Assembly: GCF_031143425.1 (NCBI RefSeq)
Contig: NC_090437.1
Coordinates: 1,178,780,863 to 1,178,844,862 of the forward strand
Direction of reading: 5' to 3'
Source of the DNA: Pleurodeles waltl
Taxonomy: Eukaryota > Chordata > Amphibia > Caudata > Salamandridae
DNA length: 64,000 nucleotides
A program made the position numbers and the translations under genes. Shown here piece after piece: positions 49,681-59,340 of this stretch (within the stretch, counting starts at the first letter, position 1; every line of letters starts with the position of its first letter). A model generated the notes under the pieces. That model did not search any database. It worked only from the letters and a program-made list of their open reading frames with translations, and was not told the origin of the DNA.

Positions 49681-50057
49681 GGCACCCCAAAGACAACCCC
49701 GCTTCACAGACGAAGAACTCAGGGTCATGGTGGAGGAAATCGTTCGGGTAGAGCCCCAGCTGTTCGGCACACAGATACAATACACCAGCATTGCCCGGAG
49801 GACGGAGCTATGGCAGAGGATTGTCGACAGGGTGAACGCAGTGGGACAGCACCCCAGAAATCGGGAAGACATCAGGAAGCGATGGAACGACCTACGGGGG
49901 AAGGTGCGTTCCATGGTATCCAGGCACAACATCGCCGTGCAGAAGACTGGCGGAGGACCCCCACCTCAACCCCCACAATTCACATCATGGGAGGAGGAAG
50001 TCTTGAACATCCTGCATCCTGACGGCCTCGCAGGAGTCGGCGGAGGAATGGATACTG
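49679..50057 (+). CDS. Harbinger Myb/SANT-like protein A, exon 1
   Basis: This exon encodes residues 1-126 plus one base. Residues 8-84 form a Myb/SANT-like trihelical domain: FTDEELRVMVEEIV, LWQRIVDRVNAVG and IRKRWNDLRGKVRSM, with Trp45 and Trp69 as core aromatics. A second short motif, FTSWEEEVLNILHPDGLAG, precedes the splice site. The donor is GATACTG|GTAAGT. Proteins of this kind (NAIF1/Myb-like partners of HARBI1) bind the transposase, carry it to the nucleus and contact DNA; that role is inferred here from family and location. The ATG at 49679 begins immediately before the domain, and no upstream coding-like sequence was seen. Confidence 0.85.
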
Positions 50058-50089
50058 GTAAGTTGAAGCTTCAATACTGCTTCCCCCCA

Positions 50090-50225
50090 CCTGCATGCCA
50101 AATCAGACCCCAACCCTCACCCCCATCCTCGAACCCCACCCTCACCCCCACCCCCATCCTCACCCCCACCCTCACCCCCACCACCATCCTCACCCCCACC
50201 ACCATCCTCACCCCCACCCCCAGCA
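50090..50225. repeat. CACCCC-rich simple repeat in the intron of Myb-like gene A
   Basis: Repeats of CACCCCCACC, CATCCTCACCCC and variants inside the 411-bp intron (50058-50468). The intron boundaries are GTAAGT and CCCCTGCAG. Confidence 0.8.
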
Positions 50226-50468
50226 CACCTATTCCCCGCCAATGTCTCACCATCACAACCCACACATCCCAAAACCTAGGCCTGCATGCGTCCACTAAGC
50301 ATGGACACCCATCACCAAAGGATGCCCAATGCATATACACATCCCCCCCACAAGCCACCCTCACCAAAGCCCCCACACACGAATGCCAGCACTTGGGGAC
50401 ACGAGAACCCACAGATACACCCATATGCCACACATTGAAACTATAACCATACCTCTATACCCCTGCAG

Positions 50469-51268
50469 GACCCGACCGTCAACACACTGCGGCGGAGGGG
50501 CCAGAATTCTCCACACCCCCCACCCAAGAGGCCGTCAGCGATGACAGCAGCTCTGTCGACCTGGACACCGATGACCAGCCCGGACCATCGGGGACCTCTG
50601 GACAGTCGGTTCCCCTCACACAGGCCCAGGCCACTACAGACCCTAACCCCTCTGGGAACACCAGCACAGCTCCCACCCAGCGGGCCCATGCCTCTGTCTC
50701 CAGGGCGCGTCAATCTGCGGTGTGTCTACCACTACAGGGCACCCAGGATAACCCACCACCCCAACAACAACAGGGACCTGGGGGCAGTGGTAGTGGGCAC
50801 ACCGGCCAGGGGGCAGAGGCCCAGGGAAACAGGGCAACTCGGAGGGCAGCTGTGCGACAGGGGGGGGAGGAGAGGCCCAGGGAACCCACTCTCCACGAGG
50901 TCCTCACCACCATCATGGGAGCATACAACCGCTCCCAGGAGACGATGGCGACGGTACTGGCCCGGTTCCAGGAGATCCAGGCACTGCAGGAGGAACACTA
51001 TCGGGGGTACAGGGAGGACATCCGAGCCATCAACACCACCCTGGTTACCATGGTAGGGCTGCTGCAGGACCTCGTCAACACCAGGGCGGACACTGAACAA
51101 CACCCAAGGGCCCCTGCCACTAGCCTGGACCAAGAACAGCCAACCACCTCCGCCGGCGCTAGTGGACAGGAGGCCCCCGCACAGCAGCAGCCCACCAGAC
51201 CCCCACCTCCTGCAGGAGAAGAACCACCCCGCAAGAGGGCCCTGAGATCTCGCAAGAAGACAGAGTAG
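50469..51268 (+). CDS. Harbinger Myb/SANT-like protein A, exon 2
   Basis: Joined to exon 1 in phase 1 this completes a 392-residue protein (1,179 bp including the stop). It begins GPDRQHTAAEGPEF, passes through an acidic and Ser/Thr/Pro/Gln-rich linker (SSSVDLDTDDQPGPSG), then an amphipathic helical segment at about residues 264-330 (LHEVLTTIMGAYNRSQETM, LARFQEIQALQEEHY, LVTMVGLLQDLVN) that could be an oligomerisation or transposase-contact region. It ends in a basic tail, KRALRSRKKTE, a likely nuclear localisation signal. The frame is open throughout. An AATAAA lies 214 bp past the stop. The gene converges on the transposase gene. Confidence 0.85.
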
Positions 51269-51481
51269 GATGTCAAGACCCCCGCCAGCAATGGATACCA
51301 CCTGATGTCATCCCACTGTCCCACATTGTCACCCTGTCCATCCTTGAACTGCCCATGCTCCATCTCTCCACAGACCTCTGGACAATGCACCTGTGTGACT
51401 GTTACTCTGGACTCTGCCATGGACATTCCTTCACCATAGCCCCCACCCACTTGAAACCACCCATCCCATTTTGAGCACTTA

Positions 51482-51487
51482 AATAAA
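51482..51487 (+). terminator. Polyadenylation signal of Myb-like gene A
   Basis: AATAAA 214 bp after the stop codon of gene A and 290 bp before the convergent transposase stop, in a suitable position to end the plus-strand transcript. Confidence 0.65.
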
Positions 51488-51776
51488 CACCTATTTTGCA
51501 CCAAAAAATCTGGAGTCTGGCTGTGATTTCAATAGATTGTAATTGACATGACAGTGCAAATATGTCCTTGTACATGGTGAAGTCAACAAACAGCTGCCAC
51601 AAAGCTGTAGTCCATGGGGAAACGAAGCACAGGACTCGTAGTGGGGACCCCAGATCTGAAATAGGGAGGGAAAAGCCAAAACTCAGTCATCATACACTGG
51701 GGCAAATAGACAGGCAGCAGAGATGCAGGAGAGTAGTTAACATTTACTAAATTATCTTTGAAATGTTACCTGTGTC

Positions 51777-52781
51777 CTATTGGAAGTACTGTTCAATGAT
51801 TCTGTCCCTGTTGTCTGTTTCAGCCCCGTCGTCTTCCTCCTCGTCACTCTCCTCAGGTTCCACCACTGCCACAACACCACCGTCTCGACCATCCTCCTGC
51901 AGGAAAGGCACCTGGCGACGCAAAGCCAGGTTGTGAAGCATGCAGCAGGCCACGATGATGTGACACACCTTCTTAGGTGAGTACATTAGGGATCCACCTG
52001 TCATATGCAGGCACCTAAACCTGGCCTTTAGGAGGCCAAAGGTGCGTTCGATCACCCTCCTAGTACGCCCATGGGCCTCATTGTACCGTTCCTCTGCCCT
52101 GGTCCGGGGATTCCTTACTGGGGTCAGTAGCCACGACAGGTTGGGGTACCCAGAGTCCCCCACTAGCCATACACGGTGTCTCTGTAGCTGTTCCATCACG
52201 TAAGGGATGCTGCTATTCCTGAGGATGTAGGCGTCATGCACTGACCCTGGGAATTTGGCATTTACATGCGAGATGTACTGGTCAGCCAAACACACCACCT
52301 GGATGTTCATTGAATGGTAATTTTTTCTGTTCCTGTACACCTGCTCCCTGTCTCTTGGGGGAACCAAAGCCACATGGGTCCCATCAATGGCACCAATTAC
52401 GTTGGGAATATGTCCAAGGGCGTAGAAATCACCCTTCACTGTAGCCAATTCGCCCACCTCAGGGAAAATGATGTAGCTCCTCACGGATTTCATCAGGGCA
52501 GACAACACTCTGGATAACACCTTCGAAAACATGGGCTGAGACATCCCAGAAGCAATTCCCACGGTTGTCTGAAATGACCCACTTGCCAAGAAATGGAGTA
52601 CTGACATGACCTGCACCAGAGGGGGAATCCCTGTGGGTTGGCGGATGGGGGACATCAGGTCGGGCTCCAGCTGGGCACACAGTTCATGGATAGTGGCACG
52701 GTTAAGACGGTAGGTCAGGATAATGTGGCGTTCTTCCATTGTCGACAGGTCCACCAGCGGTCGGTACACGGGAGGATTCAT
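51777..52781 (-). CDS. PIF/Harbinger transposase (HARBI1-like DDE nuclease)
   Basis: The protein of 334 residues (from ATG at 52781) is open and close to the usual family length. Residues 55-100 hold a helix-turn-helix-like region with SGSFQTTVGIASGMSQPMF. The DDE domain shows NVIGAIDGTHVAL (Asp133), FPGSVHDAYIL, WLVGDSGYPNLSWLLTP (Asp209) and RRVIERTFGLLKARFRCL (Glu245), followed by SPKKVCHIIVACCMLHNLAL, all hallmarks of HARBI1-type transposases. The tail is acidic (EESDEEEDDGAE). The enzyme would excise and insert the element at TWA sites. In-frame codons continue upstream to 52847 without an ATG, and CCTTCCTAG at about 52821-52813 on this strand looks like a splice acceptor, so an upstream exon, coding or not, may exist. 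The gene is convergent with gene A and divergent from gene C. Confidence 0.92.
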   Translation of the reverse strand: MNPPVYRPLVDLSTMEERHIILTYRLNRATIHELCAQLEPDLMSPIRQPTGIPPLVQVMSVLHFLASGSFQTTVGIASGMSQPMFSKVLSRVLSALMKSVRSYIIFPEVGELATVKGDFYALGHIPNVIGAIDGTHVALVPPRDREQVYRNRKNYHSMNIQVVCLADQYISHVNAKFPGSVHDAYILRNSSIPYVMEQLQRHRVWLVGDSGYPNLSWLLTPVRNPRTRAEERYNEAHGRTRRVIERTFGLLKARFRCLHMTGGSLMYSPKKVCHIIVACCMLHNLALRRQVPFLQEDGRDGGVVAVVEPEESDEEEDDGAETDNRDRIIEQYFQ

Positions 52782-52849
52782 CCGTCTCCTCGCCCAACCC
52801 AGCGGACGGTGCCTAGGAAGGACAACATGGAGCACACAGTCAAGCAACC

Positions 52850-53275
52850 CACAGGTATGTACTCACAGCTAGCACAGTAAACGATTCTCTATGCAGTGAA
52901 TGGCGTGTCTGAGTGGCTATGCAAGGCCTAGGCCTGTGTGACGCAGTTGAAATTGAGCCATGTGGGCCCTGGAAATGGCGGCTGCCTGACCTGTGAAGTG
53001 TGACAATGGGATGTGAGGTCAATGCGCTGGCGTGGCACACCGCGGCGGGCGGCGGGCCAAGACCGCGGCGCCAAGCCGCATTGGTTAACATTGAAGCCTA
53101 TGGGTTTCAGGAGCCAATGGCGAAGGGCGCCGGCGGTGGCGGGACGCACCGCCGCGGTACGCACCGCCGCGGACGTGACCACCATTTTCTATCTACTTAT
53201 CCACTTGCGACTTGAACTTTCACAGGAGAGGACCTATACTGCAAGTGTTGCTGTGACCTCGGTCTGGAAGGGACA
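52850..53275. promoter_or_regulatory. Candidate divergent promoter between transposase and Myb-like gene C
   Basis: This GC- and CpG-rich stretch separates two divergently oriented genes. It carries a CCAAT box on each strand, inverted at 53080-53084 (ATTGG) and direct at 53114-53118 (CCAAT), plus several CACCGCCGCGG-type words. The layout suits coordinated transcription of the transposase and its partner. Promoter function is inferred; no TATA box was found. Confidence 0.5.
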
Positions 53276-53389
53276 ATGGCTGCTGCACCTGGGGAAAGGG
53301 CCCCTGCCTTCACTGGAGAGGAGTTGGAGAAACTTGTGGATGGGGTCCTCCCCCAGTATGCGCTACTCTACGGTCTTCCAGACCAACAA
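53276..53389 (+). CDS. Harbinger Myb/SANT-like protein C, exon 1
   Basis: The exon has 38 codons from ATG (ACAATGGC context) and ends at CAACAA|GTGAGT in phase 0. It encodes the first helix of a Myb/SANT-like domain, FTGEELEKLVDGVLPQYALL, matching the FTDEELRVMVEEIV start of protein A. The frame stays open into the intron because the intron begins with a GC-rich repeat, so an unspliced product would read into Gly/Leu/Met repeats until 53689. Confidence 0.75.
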
Positions 53390-53429
53390 GTGAGTTTAAT
53401 TCTATCTGGATTTGGGGCCACTGGCTGGC

Positions 53430-53685
53430 TTGGGGGCATGGCGGGGGGCCTGGCGGGGATGGGGGGCATGTTGGGCCTGGCGGGGGGCATGGCGGGGGGC
53501 CTGGCGGGGATGGGGGGCATGTTGGGCCTGGCGGGGGGCCTGGCGGGGGGCCTGGCGGGGATGGGGGGCATGTTGGGCCTGGCGGGGGGCCTGGCGGGGG
53601 GCCTGGCGGGGATGGGGGGCATGTTGGGCCTGGCGGGGGGCCTGGCGGGGATGGGGGGCATGTTGGGCCACTTGCAAGGAAAATG
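53430..53685. repeat. GC-rich minisatellite in intron 1 of Myb-like gene C
   Basis: Tandem units built from GGCGGGGGGCCTGGCGGGG, GATGGGGGGCATGTTGGGCC, about five irregular copies, inside the 345-bp intron. All six frames are open across it, so Gly/Ala/Trp-rich and Pro/Arg-rich open frames here are artefacts. Confidence 0.9.
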
Positions 53686-53734
53686 CTGACAAACTTGAAC
53701 GTGGTATTTCTCCCTCCCTGTACGTGTCACATAG

Positions 53735-54005
53735 GTCCGCGCCCATGAGAAGATCGGGATTTGGCGTGCCATCGCCAAGGAAGTCCGGACCCTGGGGGTC
53801 CACCATCGACGGGGCACCCACTGCCGCAAGAGGTGGGAGGACATCCGCCGCGGGACCAAGAAGACCGCCGAGTCTCTGCTGGGGATGGCCTCCCAACGTA
53901 GGCGGGGTGCCTGCCGTCAACTGAGCCCCCTGATGTTCCGGATCCTGGCGGTGGCCTACCCTGATTTGGATGGGCGCGTGAGGGCAGTACAGCAGACACA
54001 AGGGG
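53735..54005 (+). CDS. Harbinger Myb/SANT-like protein C, exon 2
   Basis: Acceptor GTCACATAG|G, donor AAGGGG|GTGAGT, 90 codons plus one base. It continues the Myb/SANT-like fold: IGIWRAIAKEVRTLGV (Trp48) and THCRKRWEDIRRGTKKTAES (Trp72), aligned with IRKRWNDLRGKV of protein A. It then has RRRGACRQLSPLMFRILAVA. Thus proteins A and C look paralogous, though gene C has an extra intron inside the domain. The role is inferred as a second DNA-binding or transposase-partner protein. Confidence 0.78.
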
Positions 54006-54385
54006 GTGAGTACAAGCATTATCTACTCTGTTGTCGCGCAGTGGAGGTGTCTGGGTGGGGGAGGAGGGCTGGGGGTCCCCCTAGGCCAGGGCGATATCTG
54101 TAGGCTGGGCACCCCCGTAAGCCCCTGTGTCCCCAGCCACCACCCTCAGTAGTTTGTCAGTACAGCCATCCCTGGGCCGTGTCATCCATGGGTGCAGTTG
54201 TCAACTCTAGGCGTGTAGGGCATGTTCCACGGAATGCGTAGCGGACCCCAAGTGCGCAACTTAGTGCAGGGGGCATCTGTGTCTGTCATGTCCGCTAACT
54301 GTACCGGAGATCCATGAAATCAATAGACCTTTATTTCTCTCTCCCCCCCCCTTTTTGTTTGTCTTTCTGTGCTTGTGTGCATCAG

Positions 54386-56007
54386 CATCATCAGGCGGAG
54401 GAGAAGTGGCATCGGGGCAGGAGGGAGCTGCATCTCACATGGCCCAGGAGGGCCATGCCACAGAGTCAGACTGGACCAGTGAGACGGAGGGCGAGGGGAG
54501 CTCCACGACGGGGACGACTGGACCCTGCAGCGACACGGACACGTCCTCGGAAGGGGGCTCCCTTGCGGGGGTGGCACCATCCGTGCCCCCCGCCATTACA
54601 GGTACAGCCGCCACCCAGCGCACCATCACCGCCCTCCCAGCAGCCCCTCAGCGTTCGCCCCGTGCCCGCTCTGCCAGGAAGCCGGGCATCTCCTTCGCCC
54701 CAGGCACCTCAGGCCCTGCCCCTGTTACCCCCGCTGCCCTCAGTGAGGAGGTCATTGACCTCCTCCGAACGCTCATTGTTGGGCAGACTACCCTTTTGAA
54801 TGCCATCCAGGGGGTGGAGAGGGAGGTTCATCGCAGCAATGCGTACCTGGAGGGCATTCATTCGGGTCAGGCTGCCCATCAGCGATCGTTCCAGGCTCTG
54901 GCCTCAGCACTGACGGCAGCCATTGTCCCTGTCTCCTGCCTGCCTCTACTAACTCCCTCCTCCCAGTCTCCTGTTCCTCTGCCTGTCCCACCCACACCAT
55001 CAGACCAGCCTGCACACACCTCAACACCCAAGAGAAGCTCATCCAAACATAAGCACCACAGATCACGCAGACATTCACACACGCAACATTCCGATGCAGA
55101 CATGCCAACAGTCACTACCACCTCTGTGACCCCCACCTCCTCGTCTCCCTCCTCCCTCCCTGTGACATCTACACTCACACCTCCATTCACCTCACCATCA
55201 GCCAGTGTTTCCATCACCAGCACACCCTCCACTCCAGTCCGCACACGTGCAGTCACCACCCCCACTGCCATTTACACGTCCCCTGTGTCCTCTCCCACTG
55301 TGTCTGTCACCCCCTCTTCCACACCACACAAACGCAGCCACCCACCCACCCAACAGCCATCCACCTCACGACAGCCTATCCCTCCTGCACCTGCACCCAA
55401 AGACAGCAAACGTGACTCACCTACAACCACATCCTCTCCCTCCACTCCCATTCCCACTGTACCTACCACTCTCCATTGTCCCAAGAAGCTCTTCCTCGCC
55501 ACTACTAACTTCTTTCCTGACCCTGAGCCCCCCCCTCCTTCTCGTCGGGGTAAGAAGAGCACCTCAGCCACCACCAGCCCTGCAGCCCCCTTGACAAGGG
55601 TGCAGGGGTATTGGAGCCCGCCAGCCCGCATGTCTGGATCTTCGCCCAGCAGCAAGGGGACAGCCAGCCCACCCCCTGGGAAGAGGAGCAGAAGGCGGAA
55701 GGGGCGCCGCAGGAGCCCGCCTTCTACATCCCCCCCGGACACCACCCAGAGACAGTCACCAGCCACAGCTCCAAAGGGAGGCAAGGGCCACAGGCCCACG
55801 ACTAAGGAGGGCAAGGGCAGCAAGTCGGAGAGGTCAGGCAGCAGGCCTGCTGCCCAGGAGGAGCCCACAACCCCCATAGCCGCTGCCCCGGGAGGAACCG
55901 GCACAGCTGCCCCGGGAGAGCCCACCACCCCCATAGCCGCTGCCCAGGGAGGACCCAGCCCAGCTGGCCAGGAGGGCCCCACCACCCACAGCCCAGGTGG
56001 GCAGTGA
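54386..56007 (+). CDS. Harbinger Myb/SANT-like protein C, exon 3
   Basis: The acceptor follows a long pyrimidine tract (CTCTCCCCCCCCCC...GTGCATCAG). An alternative acceptor nine bases on keeps the frame. The exon completes a 668-residue protein. It holds an acidic Ser/Thr stretch, then a helical segment at about residues 248-305 (EEVIDLLRTLIVGQTTLLNA, HQRSFQALASALTAAI) comparable to the helix of protein A, then a long low-complexity Pro/Ser/Thr tail with a basic cluster KRSRRRKGRRRSP near residue 561. The tail is unusual in length for this family and may be lengthened by repeat growth. No AATAAA was found soon after the stop. Confidence 0.75.
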
Positions 56008-56069
56008 AGGAGCACCATCCCAGCTGCCCAGGAGGGCACCACCAGGCAATTAGCAGTTGGCCATAGACC

Positions 56070-56596
56070 GTCCGCCGTCTCAAGAACCGCTGAACTGGGC
56101 CCTTCAGGGCAAGGACCGCTGAACTGGGCCCCGCCGTCTCAAGAACCGCTGAACTGGGCCCCGCCGTCTCAAGCACCGCTCCGCTGGGCCCCGCCATCTC
56201 AAGCACCGCTGAACTGGGCCCTTCAAGGCAAGGAGCGCTGAACTGGGCCCCGCCGTCTCAAGCACCGCTGAACTGGGCCCTTCAAGGCAAGGAGCGCTGA
56301 ACTGGGCCCCGCCGTCTCAAGCACCGCTCCGCTGGGCCCCGCCGTCTCAAGCACCGCTGAACTGGGCCCTTCAAGGCAAGGAGCGCTGAACTGGGCCCCG
56401 CCGTCTCAAGCACCACTCCGCTGGGCCCCGCCGTCTCAAGCACCGCTGAACTGGGCCCTTCAAGGCAAGGAGCGCTGAACTGGGCCCCGCCGTCTCAAGA
56501 ACCGCTGAACTGGGCCCCGCCGTCTCAAGAACCGCTGAACTGGGCCCTTCAGGGCAAGGACCGCTGAACTGGGCCCTTCAGGGCAAGGACCGCTGG
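56070..56596. repeat. Minisatellite of ~30-bp modules, Harbinger 3' region
   Basis: Two modules alternate: one with CGCCGTCTCAAGCACCGCTG and one with TTCAAGGCAAGGAGCGCTGA, each ending in AACTGGGCCC. The array starts about 60 bp after the stop of gene C and may be part of its 3' UTR. Confidence 0.9.
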
Positions 56597-56689
56597 CCCT
56601 TTGGCAGACGTGGCAGGGCAGGATCTATCTCGGGCAGGGCTGCAGGATGTCCTCTGGCCAACTTGCCTCCTCCAGTGGCAGTGGGGTCT

Positions 56690-57200
56690 GTTATGGACTG
56701 TTTGGACTGTGGCTTTGCTCTCCCCAGGATGGCCCAGTGGGCAGGCCACCCACTGTATGGACTGTATGGACTGTGGCTTTGCTCTCCCCAGGAGGCCCAG
56801 TGGGCAGGCCACCCACTGTATGGACTGTATGGACTGTGGCTTTGCTCTCCCCAGGATGGCCCAGTGGGCAGGCCACCCACTGTATGGACTGTATGGACTG
56901 TGGCTTTGCTCTCCCCAGGATGGCCCAGTGGGCAGGCCACCCACTGTATGGACTGTATGGACTGTGGCTTTGCTCTCCCCAGGATGGCCCAGTGGGCAGG
57001 CCACCCACTGTATGGACTGTATGGACTGTGGCTTTGCTCTCCCCAGGATGGCCCAGTGGGCAGGCCACCCACTGTATGGACTGTATGGACTGTGGCTTTG
57101 CTCTCCCCAGGATGGCCCAGTGGGCAGGCCACCCACTGTATGGACTGTTTGGACTGTGGCTTTGCTCTCCCCAGGATGGGCCAGTGGTCATGGAGTCCCC
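56690..57200. repeat. 64-bp minisatellite, eight copies, Harbinger 3' region
   Basis: Copies start at 56754, 56817, 56881, 56945, 57009, 57073 and 57137, with a diverged first copy at 56690. Six of the intervals are 64 bp and one is 63 bp. The unit contains TGGACTGTATGGACTGTGGC, GCTCTCCCCAGGATGGCCC and GTGGGCAGGCCACCCAC. Copies are nearly identical. All three plus-strand frames are open because 64 is not a multiple of three and no stop occurs in any frame. Confidence 0.93.
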
Positions 57201-58025
57201 TCGTGGATCTGGCGTCGTGTACTCAAGTGGCTGAGGTGCCCCCCCATCCCTTCCCCCTGAGGTGCCTGTCCTATTTTCTTTCTGATGCCCCTGCAGTGTT
57301 CTCTCCGTGGAGTTCTTGTCGTGGGACTGGGCCTTGCCCCTTTGCACAGGACCCCTGTGATCCACGGACAGTGGTTGGACTACATTTAGTAGCTGTATAT
57401 ATTTTGTACATAGTTTATTTATTTATTGGGATTACTGGTGTACATATTTCAATATATCTGGCCGTTTATGATCTCTTCTTTTGGTCTTTGCATTATTTCG
57501 GAGGGGGGTGGTTTGTGGGTTGTGACAGTGATCTGTGGGAATGCATTGATGTGTGTGTTGTAGTGGGTGTGGGTGGGTGGGTGTGTGCCGGTAATCTTTT
57601 CCCTCCCCTGTGTCGTAGGTGCAGTACTCACCGATGTCTTCCGCGCCGCCGGGCGTGCTCCTGGTATATGAGCAGGAATAGGAGTGCGGGGATGACCTGC
57701 AACTCTGGTTCCATACTGCCGGAATCTCGCGTGGAGTGCGTAGAGGTGAGCTTTTCCCGTTCGTAGTCTGTTTCCGCCGTGTTCTTATCGGCGGTGCTCC
57801 CGCCCCGGAAAAGGTGGCAGATTGGTGGGTCGTAATAGGGTGGGCGGTACATTGTCTGCCGCCTGGCTGTTGGCGGGAACCGCCGCGCTGTTTGTTTGTA
57901 CCGCTGTGGCGGTCGGAGTGTTAAGTTGGCGGGCTGTGTTGGCGGTTCCCGCCAGGGTCAGAATTGCATATTTTAGACCGCCGGCCTGTTGGCGGCTTGG
58001 CCGCCGCTTTATCACCGACCGCCAG
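57200..58025. other. Right subterminal region of the Harbinger element
   Basis: Non-coding, with a T/G-rich stretch near 57390-57600 and then GC-rich subterminal repeats with GGCGGTT, CCGCCAGGGTCAGAAT and GACCGCC words that mirror the left end. These are likely transposase or Myb-protein binding sites. Confidence 0.55.
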
Positions 58026-58044
58026 GGTCAGAATGAGGGCCTTA

Positions 58045-59340
58045 GTTGCAGCAGAGCTGTGATTGGGCTGGCAACACAAGCATTACTGAAGACTTCTTTC
58101 TTTGCCCACCACCAGCCTTACCTTTTGAACAGGTGTTTCAATATAAAGGTTGCGAAACAATGGGGAATTTGGTTCTATGTCAACCTTAAAATGGATTCAT
58201 TTTTATGATTTCTGGTCAAGATTTTCATTTTGATCTAAAATCCCTGCAGAAGATCTTGCTGCATTAATTCCCAGGAAAACTATTCTTTAGTAGTTGTTGC
58301 AATCATCAGTTCAAGTTTGGATAGTCAGATAATTTGTAAAAAGGCTTGCCATCATTCTAATTTAAAAGGTTGAATCGAGTGCAAAGCACTGAAGAGATTC
58401 TGATTTTACCTAAGAAAAGAATAACTCCTTCTCTGCATGTCTAAGAAGTTTGCACTGGCTGTCTATTATCATCAAGGCATGTTTAAATCTTTTTTTTGCT
58501 GTCTGTCACCGTCACGAGACGAGGGACCATAAAAAAAACTAAAATGACCCCTACACCCCATGAGAGAAAAAACTCCTACTGTAAGGGGGCCATTAGTTTT
58601 TGTTTTTCTAAAACAAACTCCTGCTTTGAATGTTTGTTTTTGACAAAAGTAAAACTATGTAAAAGTTTTATGGATGGCTCGCCTGTTTGAATGAGACATT
58701 CGTCAAACTTTTACAACATTGACACATACCACATTGGTGCCGGTCCTGCCAGTAGTAGAAGATGAGGGCCAGTGCCTATCTCTAGGTTTCAGGGACTCGA
58801 TTTCCTTCAGGATGATTATGTATATGCATGTATGTGGTATTTATATAGGGGTGATTTTGCAAAAAAAAACTGTGGAGTGCTGTACATGGTCAGAGACAAG
58901 CTAAATGTGAATGAGTAATAGGAGAGGAAGCTCGGTTTTGAATGGATATTGCATTGTAATGCAGCACTCTTTGAATTTGATGCAGCCTTGGGATTGTCCT
59001 GATGGATATGCAGATATGCGGATGTTCTTCCAGATCCCGGGTGCATGGATGGAAAAGGCCTGTAATCTTGTTTTTACTTTTTACACTTCTTAGTCTGTAG
59101 TCTGGGTGTGGGTGTCCCAAAAACCACCAAAGATGGTGAGTTTGTCTGCAAGATAAGCTAGGTTGTCGGTCTTATTAGCTGTGCAAGTGGTGCAGCTGGT
59201 TTTGAAGATGGAGTCAAGGAATTCCATCCCGTCAAGATGGAGGTGATGTGATCCTATTTCTTCAGGCCCTTGATGAAACTTGCTGCTGCATGTGTGCCAG
59301 TATGGAGTCTAGCAGGTCACTGAGGATGTCATTACAACCA
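58045..59340. other. Non-coding DNA
   Basis: AT-rich sequence right of the Harbinger element; no gene recognised. It leads into the decayed LINE on the minus strand. Confidence 0.45.

Larger units (their letters stand above)
49081..58041. mobile_element. Apparently intact 9-kb PIF/Harbinger DNA transposon with three genes
   Basis: The ends are 16-bp terminal inverted repeats, GGGGGTCATTCTGACC (49081-49096) and GGTCAGAATGAGGGCC (58026-58041), complementary at 13 of 16 positions. TTA flanks both ends (49078-49080 and 58042-58044), the hallmark 3-bp Harbinger duplication. CATTCTGACC-like words recur inside both ends (near 49172 and 57955), likely transposase binding sites. The element holds a HARBI1-type transposase gene on the minus strand and two spliced Myb/SANT-like genes on the plus strand, all open by my exon models. 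It also holds CA- and CACCCC-rich tracts and three minisatellites. Nearly 9 kb and two Myb-like genes are more than the usual two-gene Harbinger plan. Confidence 0.93.

Noticed and set aside
53412..53924. Trp/Gly/Ala-rich and Pro/Arg-rich long open frames on both strands
   Set aside because: They are translations of a GC-rich minisatellite in an intron of the Harbinger gene, open in every frame.
54355..54385. Upstream ATG in the long third-exon frame of gene C as a gene start
   Set aside because: It lies in the pyrimidine tract and acceptor region of an intron; the phase-1 join from exon 2 gives a complete Myb/SANT protein instead.
56549..57766. Several long overlapping open frames (up to 367 codons) on both strands
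   Set aside because: They come from the stop-free 64-bp tandem repeat; frames shift with each unit and no single frame is favoured.
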